A stretch of 64,000 bases of DNA from Rutidosis leptorrhynchoides (Eukaryota > Streptophyta > Magnoliopsida > Asterales > Asteraceae): assembly GCF_046630445.1 (NCBI RefSeq), contig NC_092335.1, forward strand, positions 628,897,501 to 628,961,500, read 5' to 3'. The position numbers and the translations under genes are program-made. The notes under the pieces were generated by a model that did no database searches, was not told where the DNA came from, and saw nothing but the letters and a program-made list of their open reading frames with translations. The first letter of the stretch is position 1, and every line of letters begins with the position of its first letter. This document shows, piece after piece, positions 40,575 to 50,853 of this stretch.

Positions 40575-41700
40575 AATTGTTATTAAATAACATAAGTTTT
40601 TGTATATAAATTAGAAGATATTTTAAAAGTTAAAATCATAATATTGGATTAGGGAAACAGTATTTTATAAAATATAAATTAATTATTTCTTTTTCAAAAA
40701 GCAATATTTTATTAACAGCTCAAAGCCAAGCGTGAGCCCAACCCATACAATCACGAAGCTATTTCACATAATAAAAGAAACCTAAGATAATAAGAGAACA
40801 AAATGAACACGAGAAGTTGCAAAGCAAGCAACTATACAATTGAAATACACGAATTAATTTAAACATTAAATAAGAGGATTAGATGACCATTGAAGTCATT
40901 CAATCTTCTTATTTTTGACACGATTAGAAATTCATTCACAGAATTTTAGTTGAATTTTTATCAAAGCTGTCGGTTCATTCAAACAATCGATTCGAAAATA
41001 CTTTATTGTTTTGATACGCACACGTCCACTCGAGAGCTTGCCAAAATATATGGTGGTAGAGTATAGAAGTGCTACATGCGATGATTGAACATCGGTCACT
41101 TAGACAAGTAAAAACAAATGACATCACTGGACCATCTAGCTAGATTGAAAATTGAATTGACTCCTACATGATATTTACAGTGCTCCAATCGATTTAGTCA
41201 TCACCACCGCCCCTGGCTAGCCCTCATGAGGGCGCTAACAATTAGCCTTGGGCTAGTCCTGGTTTTAGCCCTCACCCCTCGCCATACAATCTATCCTTTT
41301 TCCACACATTTGAGGACAGAGTGTATGTTGACAATTACTTGTACTATTAGCTATTGTGTTTGTAACTTCTGTATCATATATATATATATATTGCATTTCA
41401 ATTTATTTGAGGAAATATGTCATGGTTGAGAATGTTTAGGTCTGTGTTAGTCCTGATAAGGAAGTGCTGACGTGACGCTGATTCGACAGCTAGTTCTGGT
41501 AAGAAAGCTTGTCATGATTATGAGCACTCTTATATATGAACATTTTATGTTGATGCAAATCCATCAAACCAACAACATTCGGGTGAGTTTTAGTAAAATG
41601 CATCACAATTAAAAATTGATATTAAAAATTGAAAAAAAAAATATAGACTTATATAATCACATGAACAGCTAGTTATACATCTTATATCTACTAATAGTTT
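40575..41700. repeat. Duplicate copy of the MADS-gene 5' flank
   Basis: Matches 60420-60990 in blocks: 40617-40660 with 60438-60480, 41055-41175 with 60575-60810, and 41535-41700 with 60841-60975. Shared landmarks are gattgaacatcggtcactta and ccaaccaacaacatt. This copy has extra DNA at about 41176-41530 that is absent from the other. There is no MADS coding sequence to its left; it is cut off by retroelements. Confidence 0.75.
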
Positions 41701-41742
41701 CATTTATTATTACTTCATTACTCACTCTTTGTATTGATTTAG

Positions 41743-42700
41743 TTCGGTATTAATGAGTAGGTATGCCTATACTTGAAAGCTGTAAAGCCCTCAATCATAA
41801 CTTCTCTTTCAAGTTCCAATAAGATTGTTATGATCGTGGTGACTTCTCAGTTAGGAATTCTCATTGCCCGGTTATAGGACTAGGGCCCTACTAGCCTCAT
41901 TGGCCGATGTTCGACGTCTCGCGATTCTTGCGTTTATGGCCCGAAGAAAAATTGTCATCCCCCCGCTGGCTGTATGGGCGGGTTGTCCCACGCTGTTGCG
42001 TTCTATTAGGCTATGGATTACATGAACAAATGTAGTTTAATGAAACAGCGAATGAAACAGCGAGCGGGTTACACATTCCACTGTGCCGAGATTTTAGGTG
42101 CAGGTGGTGATGATCACCCCACGGTATGTCCCTAGGTTCTTTTGTCGTTGGGGTTAAAATCTTCTTTGCTCGTTCCTAGGTCTTTTAATAGCATTCAAGG
42201 TTAAACATGACTCCTAGAGAGTGACCAAAATACGAAGTTCTCTTTTCGTTCTATTATTTATTTTCTATTTTTACTTGGTTGGCAGGGTCAGTAGTGCTTT
42301 ATTAATGGATTCACTTTCTTGTTAAGGAGATGAGTTACCTTCTTCAGATTCAAATTCTCTTTGGTAATCATATGCCTGAGCTCTCACTCGAAAGGGTTCA
42401 AAACGTATTCATAGCTCCGAAGTCCGTCCTTCAAATAACTACGCTAATTGTAGTAACCCGAACAGGTAAAAATCAAAGATGATGTGGAAAACCTTTCATT
42501 CCTTGCTAAGGGGAGCTGCTCGACCAAGTAACCAATTACCACCCTAAAACGTAGCATGGGAATATTCATGCTTAGATCTCAATCCTAGAATTTTTCTCTT
42601 AATAAATTACCACTACGTGGGGTAAATTAAAAGTTAAGGGAAAGGCTCCGGAATAGAGTTTGACTACTTATTACGGATAACTAAGACGTGAAATGATTTT
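41743..42700. other. Probable organellar (mitochondrial) DNA insertion
   Basis: A block of more balanced base composition in very AT-rich surroundings, with non-repetitive text (ggactagggccctactagcc, gagcgggttacacattcc, gtgatgatcacccc). It lacks LTR, primer-site or ORF structure and reads like plant mitochondrial intergenic DNA. I cannot name a gene in it, so the assignment is tentative. Confidence 0.4.
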
Positions 42701-42810
42701 GTAGATTTTTTAGTAATGACAATTATGACCTGACACTATTGTGGAGTGAAGTAATGTTATGGATAATATCGTAAAAAATGTTTGTGAGAATGTCATGGGT
42801 GATATGCTAA

Positions 42811-42828
42811 AATGTGATTGATAGTTAA

Positions 42829-42916
<88 letters not shown>

Positions 42917-42930
42917 CTATCAATCACATT
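42811..42930. repeat. (TA)n flanked by perfect 17-bp inverted repeats
   Basis: The arm aatgtgattgatagtta (42811-42827) and its exact reverse complement (42914-42930) enclose about 83 bp of TA repeat. The whole unit is self-complementary and could fold into a hairpin of about 60 bp. Confidence 0.95.
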
Positions 42931-43539
42931 AAATAATAATAAAAAATGTTATAAATTGACCATTATTTGTGGAACGACACCCTAAGAATTGTTGGCTAAA
43001 AAGGCCAGTGTAAAAAAGTACCTTTTTATAACTACATAAACAATACAAGTCTATAAAAAGCAAAGAAATGTTAAGTATATTGATTGTTGTACAGAATGGG
43101 CCAAACTTGTCATCCAATGGACTCGGATGGTCTTACTGCGCCTTTATCCTTTTAATCATTCATAAGACCATTCTCTATGCCTCTCAACGATGAGCATCGT
43201 TGTTGATGTGGCAACCCATAACGAGGAAACATTGCACTATGGGGCAGTTGTCAAAGAAAATGTTGTGGTGTGGTGGGAAGAAACCACGTTAACCATAACG
43301 ATGGATCAGCTAGTCACTTTTTTCTTCTTTTTTTATGTAAATATAATAATAATAATTTTAATCCAATACCAATTATATCTTACTCACAACATCACAACAA
43401 TACATTTACCATATCGTCTCATTCATCCCACAACAATGCTACGTCAGCAAAAAATACTTCCACAACACCATAGCATTTACCTCTATCGTAGAGAATTAAG
43501 GCCATAACTATGGGACTAAATAAGATCATGAGTGATAAT

Positions 43540-43653
43540 TTTTATTTTTATTAGTATTTTTTTTATTTTTTGTACCTATTATTCATTACGGAACTTGAAC
43601 TCATGCTTTAAAGTTAAAGACTTTTAGATACCGTTGAGTTAAAAACCTTTAAT
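43540..43653 (-). mobile_element. SINE-like insertion, copy 1 (decayed)
   Basis: A 114-bp body between two 16-bp near-identical direct repeats, gatcatgaNtgataat (43524-43539 and 43654-43669). On the minus strand there is a weak B-box (ATGAGTTCAAGTTCC) and a T/A-rich tail. It corresponds to 49361-49459. Confidence 0.6.
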
Positions 43654-44276
43654 GATCATGACTGATAATTGATAACCGGTCACTAGTGACAACCAATTCT
43701 TAGACAAAAATCTAGACAGTGAAAATCAGATACTTACATTTCAATAAGAAATACTCTCTGACATTTATTTGGATTGTAAAACATCACTTTTCGTATTTTA
43801 AATTTTAGTAATAACAACAAAAATTTGTTATAAATGATGACTAACTACCTTTAACTATTCAATATTGCTTATACCATTAGTCCAATACACCCTCATGGAC
43901 TATAGTTTTCGTTTTTTCGAAGAAAAAAAATACACTCGAGATAATCCAGTAGTATACTATACATCATAGTATAAAAAATACGCCCACCTGTTATTCACAA
44001 AAAAATAATACTACTTAATATAATGCATTCTTTTCATAGAAACAACAAACAATTTTCATTATAACTTCATTCATGGAAACGAAAACTGAATATGATTCAC
44101 TACAGTTAAACTATATTAACAAAAAGTTAAATCAAAGTGATAAAATTTAATTACCCCGCTTAACTATTAATCAACTAAACCATGAACTATCATAGTCAGT
44201 TAAACTAAAACAACTTGCTTGCTCCAATATATACTCCCATCAAGTTCATGAAGAACCAAATTCGGACATCCAGAAA

Positions 44277-44468
44277 TCATTCAACTCTGCTATCTCCGAT
44301 TCCAGAAAAAAAATCCTCAATTTTAAAATCGACGTTACCATATTCATCACCCATCAACAGTTCCATCGTAGAACAATTACTAGAATTTAGTAATTCATCA
44401 ACATCAAAATTCATCGTAGAACAATTACTAGAATTTAGTAATTCATCAACATCAACATCAAAATTCAT
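44277..44468 (-). pseudogene. MADS-box gene fragment, C-terminal end only
   Basis: Encodes the last part of the MADS protein at 50074 (NSSNCSTMELLMGDEYGNV and on), including the same stop region. It has an internal tandem duplication of about 48 bp, so the segment NFDVDELLNSSNCST appears twice. Everything upstream of this end (MADS domain and middle) is missing; past 44470 the DNA is unrelated. It is a clear truncated duplicate. Confidence 0.85.
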
Positions 44469-44525
44469 CAACATGATCATGAAACGATTGGCTCATAAAG
44501 CCTATGTAATTGGTGTGTTGTTTTC

Positions 44526-44786
44526 TTTGCTTCTAGTTACTTGCTAGAAGTTTAATAAAAAATTTGCCTTTCAAAAAAAAAAAAAAAAAAAAAAAAAACC
44601 ACAATATCAATCGTTGTTGTTTCAAAAATCATACTTAATTTATATAATAATAATAATAATAATAAAATAACATGAGATAATAGTAGACTCAAGAGCAACA
44701 ACTGCTTTCCCGGTAGCCAAAGATGTAGAAACATCGTTAGATATCTTAATAGTCCCCATATTTGAATTGTCATTGCCACCCTAATT
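44526..44786 (-). repeat. Left 261-bp direct repeat with pseudouridine-glycosidase exon fragment
   Basis: Nearly identical to 48694-48963 except for the A-tract length and small indels. It contains the exon fragment described at 48846-48957, here with a 2-bp deletion that breaks the frame and a lost GT donor. It also holds the palindrome cttctag...ctagaag. The pair flanks an Athila gag fragment. Confidence 0.85.
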
Positions 44787-45387
44787 AAACCGGGAGGAAC
44801 ATCAAACCAAGGCTACTACAATCCTAATAAAAAACAAGTTTCATTCAACAATCAAACCAATACACCGCCCGGATTTGCAAACCGAAACCAAGGTTACAAC
44901 AACAACTATAACCAAAACTGAAACAACAACTTTCAATACCAAAATCAACAACCTTACAACAATCAACCTTATAACAACCAAGCCAATTCGAATTATCAAA
45001 ACAACCAAGGTTATAGTCAACCACAAAATAACTAAGGTTACAATCAACAACCTCAACAAAACATTCAACAATCCCAACCTTCGAAGAGTTTAGAAGAAAT
45101 CATGCAAAGCTATATCAAGAAGATAGAATCAACCGAAGGTTTTTTTAATGAAAGAGAACGAGCTTTTGAAGCAACAAATACGAAACCAACAAGCCTCATT
45201 TCAAAACCTTGAAAGTGCCGTTGGAAGACTTTCAAATCAAGTTGTCGAAAGACCACAAGGAACTTTACCTTCAAACACTCAAGTCAACCCGATCAACAAT
45301 TACAACAATAGCCGACAACTCAACCAAAAACAACAAAACAACAACACAAGAGTGATTCCTATCAAAAGCACCAACCAAAACCCTAAC
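44787..45387 (+). pseudogene. Athila-type gag C-terminal fragment (left part)
   Basis: Plus-strand reading gives an Asn/Gln-rich gag tail (NQTNTPPGFANRNQGYN), then KSLEEIMQSYIKK and the coiled QQIRNQQASFQNLESAVGRL with SNQVVERPQGTLPSNTQ, a hallmark of Athila gag just before protease. Stops and one frame change are present. It is interrupted by the copia element at 45388 and resumes at 48044. No LTRs of this element are nearby. Confidence 0.8.
45383..45387. other. Target-site duplication, left (CTAAC)
   Basis: Matches 48044-48048 exactly and brackets the copia element. Confidence 0.9.
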
Positions 45388-45929
45388 TGTTGGACGGTAG
45401 CCCACAATGGGTGACTCACATTTTGTGCATGATCAAATTAACAAGTCAAAGAAGGAATAGTTAGGCTATATTTGTAAGATTGTTTTCATACATGTGTTTT
45501 CACATGTCAAAGAATTACTATAAATAGATGGAGCTGAGAAGAGCATAAGGCATCCACAAAATAAGATCACAAAGGAAAAACACAGTTGATCAATAATATC
45601 AACGGAGAGTGTGTATTTGTGAGGTTGAGAGTTTTATTCTTGTAAGGAGTGTAAAAGAGTGTACGAGAAACTTAGATTTTATACTAAAATCTAAGGGGCT
45701 TGGGTTTGGGTTTAACTCATAGTGTACTTTTTCTTGTACCGGGTTCTTTTATATTATAAGAATAAAGGAGACTCTTGGGGTGGACGTAGGCAGGGTTTTG
45801 CCGAACCACATTAAATCGTCGTGTTATCAGTTACCTTATTTGCTTTCTATTATTTCTCTCAAGTTTGTCTCAAACAAATTATATCCTCGCTTCCACTGGT
45901 GTGGTTGCGCTAGGCAAATTGTCATAACA
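45388..45929 (+). mobile_element. 5' LTR of gag-protease-only copia element
   Basis: 542 bp, TGTTGGACGG...CATAACA. It is about 98% identical by eye to the 3' LTR at 47502-48043. It includes a TATA-like tataaatag at 45520-45528. Confidence 0.92.
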
Positions 45930-45931
45930 AG

Positions 45932-45944
45932 TGGTATCAGAGCG
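45932..45944 (+). other. Primer-binding site, tRNA-iMet type
   Basis: TGGTATCAGAGCG on the plus strand, 2 nt after the LTR end. Confidence 0.92.
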
Positions 45945-45978
45945 TATCCAGGTTTATCGGATATTTTTGTGTTTGGAG

Positions 45979-46722
45979 ATGGCAGGAAATAGCAGTATGC
46001 AGTTTAAGGTGGAGCAATTTGATGGAACCGGGAATTTCACCTTATGGCAAGCAAGGGTGAAGGATGTCCTAGTTCAGCAGGGCTTGGCAAAGCCGTTGAA
46101 GGGTAAAAAGGACGGCAAGCCAGAAAAGATGACGGATGACGATTGGAATGACATCGAGGAAAGATGTGTCAGTACCATTCGCCTTTCCATCAGTGATAAG
46201 ATCATCAATAATGTCAGTGGCGAGACAACCGCGACAGGGTTGTGGGTGGCCCTCGAGAAGTTATATCTCGGGAAGAATATGACCACAAAGCTGAACTTAA
46301 AGCGTGATCTTTATCGGTTGAAGATGGAGGAAGGCGGGAATATCATTGAACACATGAACGTGTTTAATGGTCTGGTGGATCAACTTGCAAAAGTTGAGGT
46401 TAATATTGAGGAAGAGGATAAGGCCCTTATTCTTCTTACCTCTCTTCCCAGTTCGTATGATACTTTGGTTACTACTGTTCTTTACGGAAAGGCTACTGTA
46501 AAGATGGAGGAGATAGTACCGGCACTCTTATCTCAGGATAAGAGACGAAGATCTGATGACCGTTTTGAGCATGAGTTTGCTATGGTTGGTCATGGAAGGG
46601 GAAGGTTTGCCGCAAAGAGATTTAGTGATAAAAGTAGGTCTAGATCAGGAGACGGCATGAAGGGTATCCAGTGCTTCAAATGTCAAGAGTGGGGTCACTA
46701 CAAGAAGGATTGTCCACTCTGA
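45979..46722 (+). CDS. Ty1/copia gag
   Basis: 247 residues from ATG 45979, 35 nt after the primer site. A copia gag core is clear (FDGTGNFTLWQARVKDVLVQQ, LWVALEKLYLGKNMTTKL, MNVFNGLVDQL, LLTSLPSSYD). A basic Arg-rich linker follows, then one CCHC knuckle (CFKCQEWGHYKKDC) at the end. The frame closes with a TGA right after the knuckle, and the protease frame continues in phase beyond it, so the original polyprotein is interrupted by one stop. Gag would form particles and bind RNA. Confidence 0.88.
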   Translation: MAGNSSMQFKVEQFDGTGNFTLWQARVKDVLVQQGLAKPLKGKKDGKPEKMTDDDWNDIEERCVSTIRLSISDKIINNVSGETTATGLWVALEKLYLGKNMTTKLNLKRDLYRLKMEEGGNIIEHMNVFNGLVDQLAKVEVNIEEEDKALILLTSLPSSYDTLVTTVLYGKATVKMEEIVPALLSQDKRRRSDDRFEHEFAMVGHGRGRFAAKRFSDKSRSRSGDGMKGIQCFKCQEWGHYKKDCPL

Positions 46723-47336
46723 AAGAATGGTGAAGATAAATCTGGGGGTTCATCGGCTGCGGTAGCAGTTAATGAATCGGTTAATTTGGGAGATATTCTC
46801 ACAGTCTCCAAAAGTTCTACTTCTGCTCAAGATGAATGGATTTTAGATTCTGGTTGTACGATGCATGTGTGTTCCAAGAAAGCTTATTTTGAAAAGCTAA
46901 TATTAAAGAAAGCGGGGGTGCTGACTTTAGGTGATGGTTCAACATGTGATGTTGAGGGTGTTGGCATGGTGAAAATAAAATTGTTTCATGGAGCTGCTTA
47001 CACTTTTGGTGGTGTGGCGTACGCACCAAAGATGTGTAAGAATCTAATTTCCTTAAGCCAGTTGGATTCTCAAGGATACGGCTATTCGGCCGTAGGCGGA
47101 GTTATGAAAATCACATGTGACAGGAAGGTCCTGATGAAGGGAGAGAAGTATGAGGGTTTATATCGTCTGGTGGCGAGTACCAAATGTACTCGTGTCTCGA
47201 AGGTTTGGAAAGTGTGCACACGGGAAATTGATCGGGAACATGTGGCGACATGTTTGATCAAGTTAGACGATGGTGAGAAGAAAAATCCTACTAAGGGAGA
47301 GGTGATTCGAGACTCCTCTCCAGTGTCAACTAGGTA
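46723..47336 (+). pseudogene. Ty1/copia protease and pre-integrase segment
   Basis: In phase with gag across the TGA. It has the protease active site DSGCTMHVC within WILDSGCTMHVCSKKAYF, the conserved GDGSTCDVEGVG loop and the NLISLSQLDSQGYGY region that precedes the gag-pre-integrase domain. It ends at a stop at 47334-47336. No HHCC, DDE, RT or RNase H sequence follows before the 3' LTR, so all downstream enzymes are deleted. Confidence 0.82.
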
Positions 47337-47501
47337 AGTTGACAGGGTCAGCTGCACATGATTATTGGCCGTTTCATTTGAATCAGGTTCAGGACCAAGG
47401 TGATACAAGGTGTGTGCAGTGGTGATAACGGAGGCCAACGGTGAAAGTACTTGGTGTTAGTATTTTCGGTGACGAAGATAAATGTTCGTCAAGGTGGAGA
47501 T
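47337..47501 (+). other. Non-coding tail and polypurine tract of copia element
   Basis: 165 bp between the protease stop and the 3' LTR. It ends in the polypurine tract aaggtggagat immediately before TGTTGG, the expected signal for a plus-strand copia element. Confidence 0.8.
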
Positions 47502-48043
47502 TGTTGGATGGTAGCCCACAATGGGTGACTCACATTTTGTGCATGATCAAATTAACAAGTCAAAGAAGGAACAGTTAGGCTATATTTGTAAGATTGTTTT
47601 CATACATGTGTTTTCACATGTCAAAGAATTACTATAAATAGATGGAGCTGAGAAGAGCATAAGGCATCCACAAAAACAGATCACAAAGGAAAAACACAGT
47701 TGATCAATAATATCAACGGAGAGTGTGTATTTGTGAGGTTGAGAGTTTTATTCTTGTAAGGAGTGTAAAAGAGTGTACGGAAAACTTAGATTTTATACTA
47801 AAATCTAAGGGGCTTGGGTTTGGGTTTAACTCATAGTGTACTTTTTCTTGTACCGGGTTCTTTTATATTATAAGAATAAAGGAGACTCTTGGGGTGGACG
47901 TAGGCAGGGTTTTGCCGAACCACGTTAAATCGTCGTGTTATCAGTTACCTTATTTGCTTTCTATTATTTCTCTCAAGTTTGTCTCAAACAAATTATATCC
48001 TCTCTTCCGCTGGTGTGGTTACTCTAGGCAAATTGTCATAACA
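47502..48043 (+). mobile_element. 3' LTR of gag-protease-only copia element
   Basis: 542 bp, the same length as the 5' LTR, with roughly ten substitutions by eye (about 2%). Followed by the CTAAC target duplication. Confidence 0.92.
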
Positions 48044-48693
48044 CTAACTACCCAAACCGAAACGAAAATGTCAATGCCATAACCACTCGAAGCGGTTTAA
48101 CCACTCAAGGGATTGAAGATCCCCATCCACAACCCTTTATAACCCATGAACCACTACCAAGTTTTATTGAAGAGGAAATCGGGGTTAGTAAGGAGAAGGG
48201 TAAAGAAAAGGTCAACTCAACCGAGGGTACGGGTAATGATGAATCGGGTAAGAAAAAGGGTGATGAGTCTTCAAAGGCTACGAGACCGATGCCATATCCA
48301 AAAGCTTTAAAGAAGGACAAGTTGGCGGCTCAATACAAAAAGTTTCAAGAAATGATGAAAAACGTCTCGGTTAACTTACCGATCACCGATGTGCTCAAAG
48401 GAATGTCAAACTACGGTCGGTTCATCAAGGAGCTAATATCTCAAAGGGGTAAATATCATGACGAAACGTCTTTCTTTATTGAAGAGGAATGCAATAAGAT
48501 TCTTGCATCAGGGCCACGGATTCCTAAGAAGTTAGGAAATCCGGGAAAATTCGTTTTCCCTTGTAAATTCGGTGAGTCGGAAGTGTTCAATGCACTTGCC
48601 GATTTTGGGGGCAAGCATTAACTTAATGCCTCACTCACTTTACGAGAGACTCAGACTTGGATCTCTTAAATCAACACAGATTAGGATAAAAAA
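48044..48693 (+). pseudogene. Athila-type gag/protease fragment (right part)
   Basis: Continues the fragment at 44787-45387. The first five bases are the duplicated target. It encodes the NAITTRSGLTTQ linker, then MPYPKALKKDKLAAQYKKF, NVSVNLPITDVLKGMSNYG, and the protease start ALADFGG, where a frameshift occurs before the expected active-site segment. It ends abruptly at the right direct repeat. Lineage: Athila-like; the Tat lineage has a similar linker. Confidence 0.78.
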
Positions 48694-48963
48694 TTTGCTT
48701 CTAGTTACTTGCTAGAAGTTTAATAAAAAATTTGCCTTTCACAAAAAAATAAAAAAAAAATAAAAAATAAAAAAAACCACAATATCAATCGTTGTTGTTT
48801 CAAAAATCATACTTAATTTATATAATAATAATAATAATAAAATACCATGAGATATAATAGTAGACTCAAGAGCAACAACTGCTTTCCCGGTAGCCAAAGA
48901 TGTAGAAACATCGTTAGATATCTTAATAGTCCCCATATTTGAATTGTCATTGTCACCCTAATT
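48694..48963 (-). repeat. Right 270-bp direct repeat
   Basis: Counterpart of 44526-44786. It is the better preserved copy, and its downstream DNA (48964-49147) continues into a probable upstream exon, so this copy is probably the original and the left one the duplicate. Confidence 0.85.
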
Positions 48964-49147
48964 TAACAACAACTAATTTATTATTTAATTCAATAATTGA
49001 ACAAGCAGTGATAAAAATTAGGGCTAGAAAGAGATGAAGATGATGATGACCTTGGTGCTTGATCTTGTGATGTGAAAATGGCGATGAAGGTTGGCTAATC
49101 TTAACAGGGCGTTTGAAGCCATTGCCGGAAACAAACTCGGTCGCCAT
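48846..49147 (-). pseudogene. 5' exon fragment(s) of pseudouridine-5'-phosphate glycosidase-like gene
   Basis: 48957-48846 encodes GTIKISNDVSTSLATGKAVV followed by ALESTIISHG, the conserved N-terminal signature of the PsuG/IndA family. That family splits pseudouridine 5'-phosphate to uracil and ribose 5-phosphate in nucleoside recycling. It is bounded by an AG acceptor and a GT donor (CATG|GTATTT), so this is genomic exon DNA and not a processed copy. Upstream, ATG 49147 opens a 32-codon exon-like stretch (MATEFVSGNGFKRPV) ending at AAG|GTCATC. Joining these two does not keep the frame as read, so the upstream exon is uncertain. The rest of the gene is absent, so this is a fragment. Confidence 0.6.
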
Positions 49148-50073
49148 CGTATCCGTCGACCGTTTTATTAGTTGAAGGAAAATACTTTTTGGCCTTCTTG
49201 TTCTCTTTTTCATTTCCTTCTCTTTAATTTTTCATTTTTCATTTTAAACGCTGGCTAAACTTGTCATCCCAATGAACTCGGATTGTCTTACTGAGCCTTT
49301 ATCCTTTTAATTGATCATATGTTCATAACTATGGGACTAAATAAGATCATGACTGATAATATTTTATTTTTTCAGAAATATTATTAGCGACGAGATTCGA
49401 ACTCATACTATTAAAATTAATGAGACTCATTGATACCCCTGGGTCAAAAGCCTGTTGGTGACGATGACTGATAATTAACAATTGGTCACTTGTGACAACC
49501 AATTTCGAGATGAAAATCTAAACCATGAAAATCAGATACTTATTTAAAGAACATTAAGAAAGACTCTTACCACATTTATTTGGACTGTAAAACATCACTT
49601 TTCGTAAGTAAAAGTTCATTCAGTAATAACAACAAAAAATTGTTATAAATGATGACTAACTACTTTTAACTATTCAATATTGCCCATTACACTTAGAGAT
49701 AATCCGGTAGTATCCTATACACCATAGTATAAAAAATACGCCCACATATTATTCACACAAAAAAAAAAATACTAATATTAATGCATTCTTTTTATAGAAA
49801 AAAAACAAAAACAAAAAACAAAAACAAACAAACAAACAATTTTCAATATAACTTCATTCATGGAAATAAAAACTGAACATGATTCCTACAGTTAAACTAT
49901 TAACAAAAAGTTAATCAAAGTGATAAATTTTTATTACGCCGCTTAACTATTAATTAACTAAACCATGAACTATCATAGTCAGTTAAACTAAAACAACTTG
50001 CTTTGCTCCTATACTCCCATCACTTCATGAAGAACCAAATTCGGACATCCATAAATCATTCAACTCCGATATC
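49148..50073 (-). other. 3' flank of the MADS gene (copy 2)
   Basis: No gene is seen. From 49250 it parallels 43098-44276. It contains the better preserved SINE-like insertion and A-rich tracts at 49756-49840. Confidence 0.7.
49361..49459 (-). mobile_element. SINE-like insertion, copy 2
   Basis: A 99-bp body flanked by 16-bp repeats gatcatgactgataat (49345-49360) and gacgatgactgataat (49460-49475). On the minus strand the A-box-like TTGACCCAGGGGTA is followed by the B-box GAGTTCGAATCTC and an A-rich end. Both the length of the target duplication and the Pol III boxes fit a short SINE. It was present before the locus duplicated. Confidence 0.65.
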
Positions 50074-50848
50074 TCAGATTCCAGAAAAAAAATCCTCAGT
50101 TTTAAAATCGACGTTACCATATTCATCACCCATCAACAGTTCCATCGTAGAACAATTACTAGAATTTAGTAATTCATCAACATCAAAATTGCTCACATTG
50201 TCATACATTGTCATCATCGAGCTGCCCTCATCATAATCATCATTCTTCACCATTGAATTCGCGTTTACCAAATTAGGGTTTGAAAAATATTGCATATTGA
50301 TCATGGGATTATTCTGAAACTGATCATACTGATTTTCACCATTATTCACGTTCACCAGATTAGGGTTCGAAAAATATTGCATATTGATCTTGGGATTATT
50401 ATGAAACTGATCATACTGATTTTCAGCAATAAACCCTTCAGGAACCAAATCATAGTTGCTGCAATCGGTTCGACCCGGGTTATTGTTTTCTTGAATATTT
50501 TGAATCAATGATGTTTCTTTAATAGAATTAATTCTGTTTCTGACACAATTGATTTTATTATCCAACTGATAAGCGAAAAGATTCAAACTTTGTGATGAAG
50601 CATCATTCAAGAAATCAAACCAAGAAGGGTACTTGATTTCAAGATTCTTTTTCTTGGTCTTTTCAAGTTCTTTTTTCCTGTCGTTAAAAAACCCAGATAA
50701 ATCGTACGATTTAATTTTGCCAGGATCAGTGGTTCGATACAATTGATAAAGATCAATGGAAGAGTTGAATTTATGAAGATCATCAGAAGGGAAAATTTGG
50801 GGTGTTTCTTGAGGGTGATTGTAGATGATCATGGAGACGCTGACGTCA
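50074..50848 (-). pseudogene. Type I (M-gamma-like) MADS-box gene, 3' part, split by a retrotransposon
   Basis: Continues the MADS domain that begins at 59544. The first codons give the end of the MADS box (DVSVSMIIYN, then PQETPQIFPSDDLHKFNSSI), followed by a Lys/Glu-rich region and an Asn-rich C-terminus with a duplicated NPNLVN/QYDQF segment. The stop is at 50074. With the target duplication counted once, the two parts total 891 nt, that is 296 codons plus stop, in one frame without an intron. That is typical of M-gamma genes such as the AGL80 group, whose products are DNA-binding factors of the female gametophyte and endosperm. The retroelement separates it from its start and promoter. 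Confidence 0.85.
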
Positions 50849-50853
50849 CAAAG
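50849..50853. other. Target-site duplication, left (CAAAG)
   Basis: Identical to 59429-59433, bracketing the Tekay-type element. Confidence 0.95.

Larger units (their letters stand above)
43098..44468 (-). repeat. Duplicate copy of the MADS-gene 3' flank and C-terminus
   Basis: Aligns in the same orientation with 49250-50190: ccaaacttgtcatcc, the block with the SINE-like insertion, ggtcactNgtgacaacc, and the MADS C-terminal exon. This copy carries an extra piece of about 330 bp (about 43165-43505) that the other lacks. The two copies are direct repeats about 6 kb apart. Confidence 0.85.

Noticed and set aside
48953..49213. 86-codon ORF starting at 49213 as a full gene
   Set aside because: Its second half reads through a probable intron; only the part from ATG 49147 to the donor looks coding.
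50074..50832. Independent 252-residue gene beginning at MIIYNHPQ
   Set aside because: The first residues are the end of a MADS domain; the true start is at 59544 on the far side of the retrotransposon.
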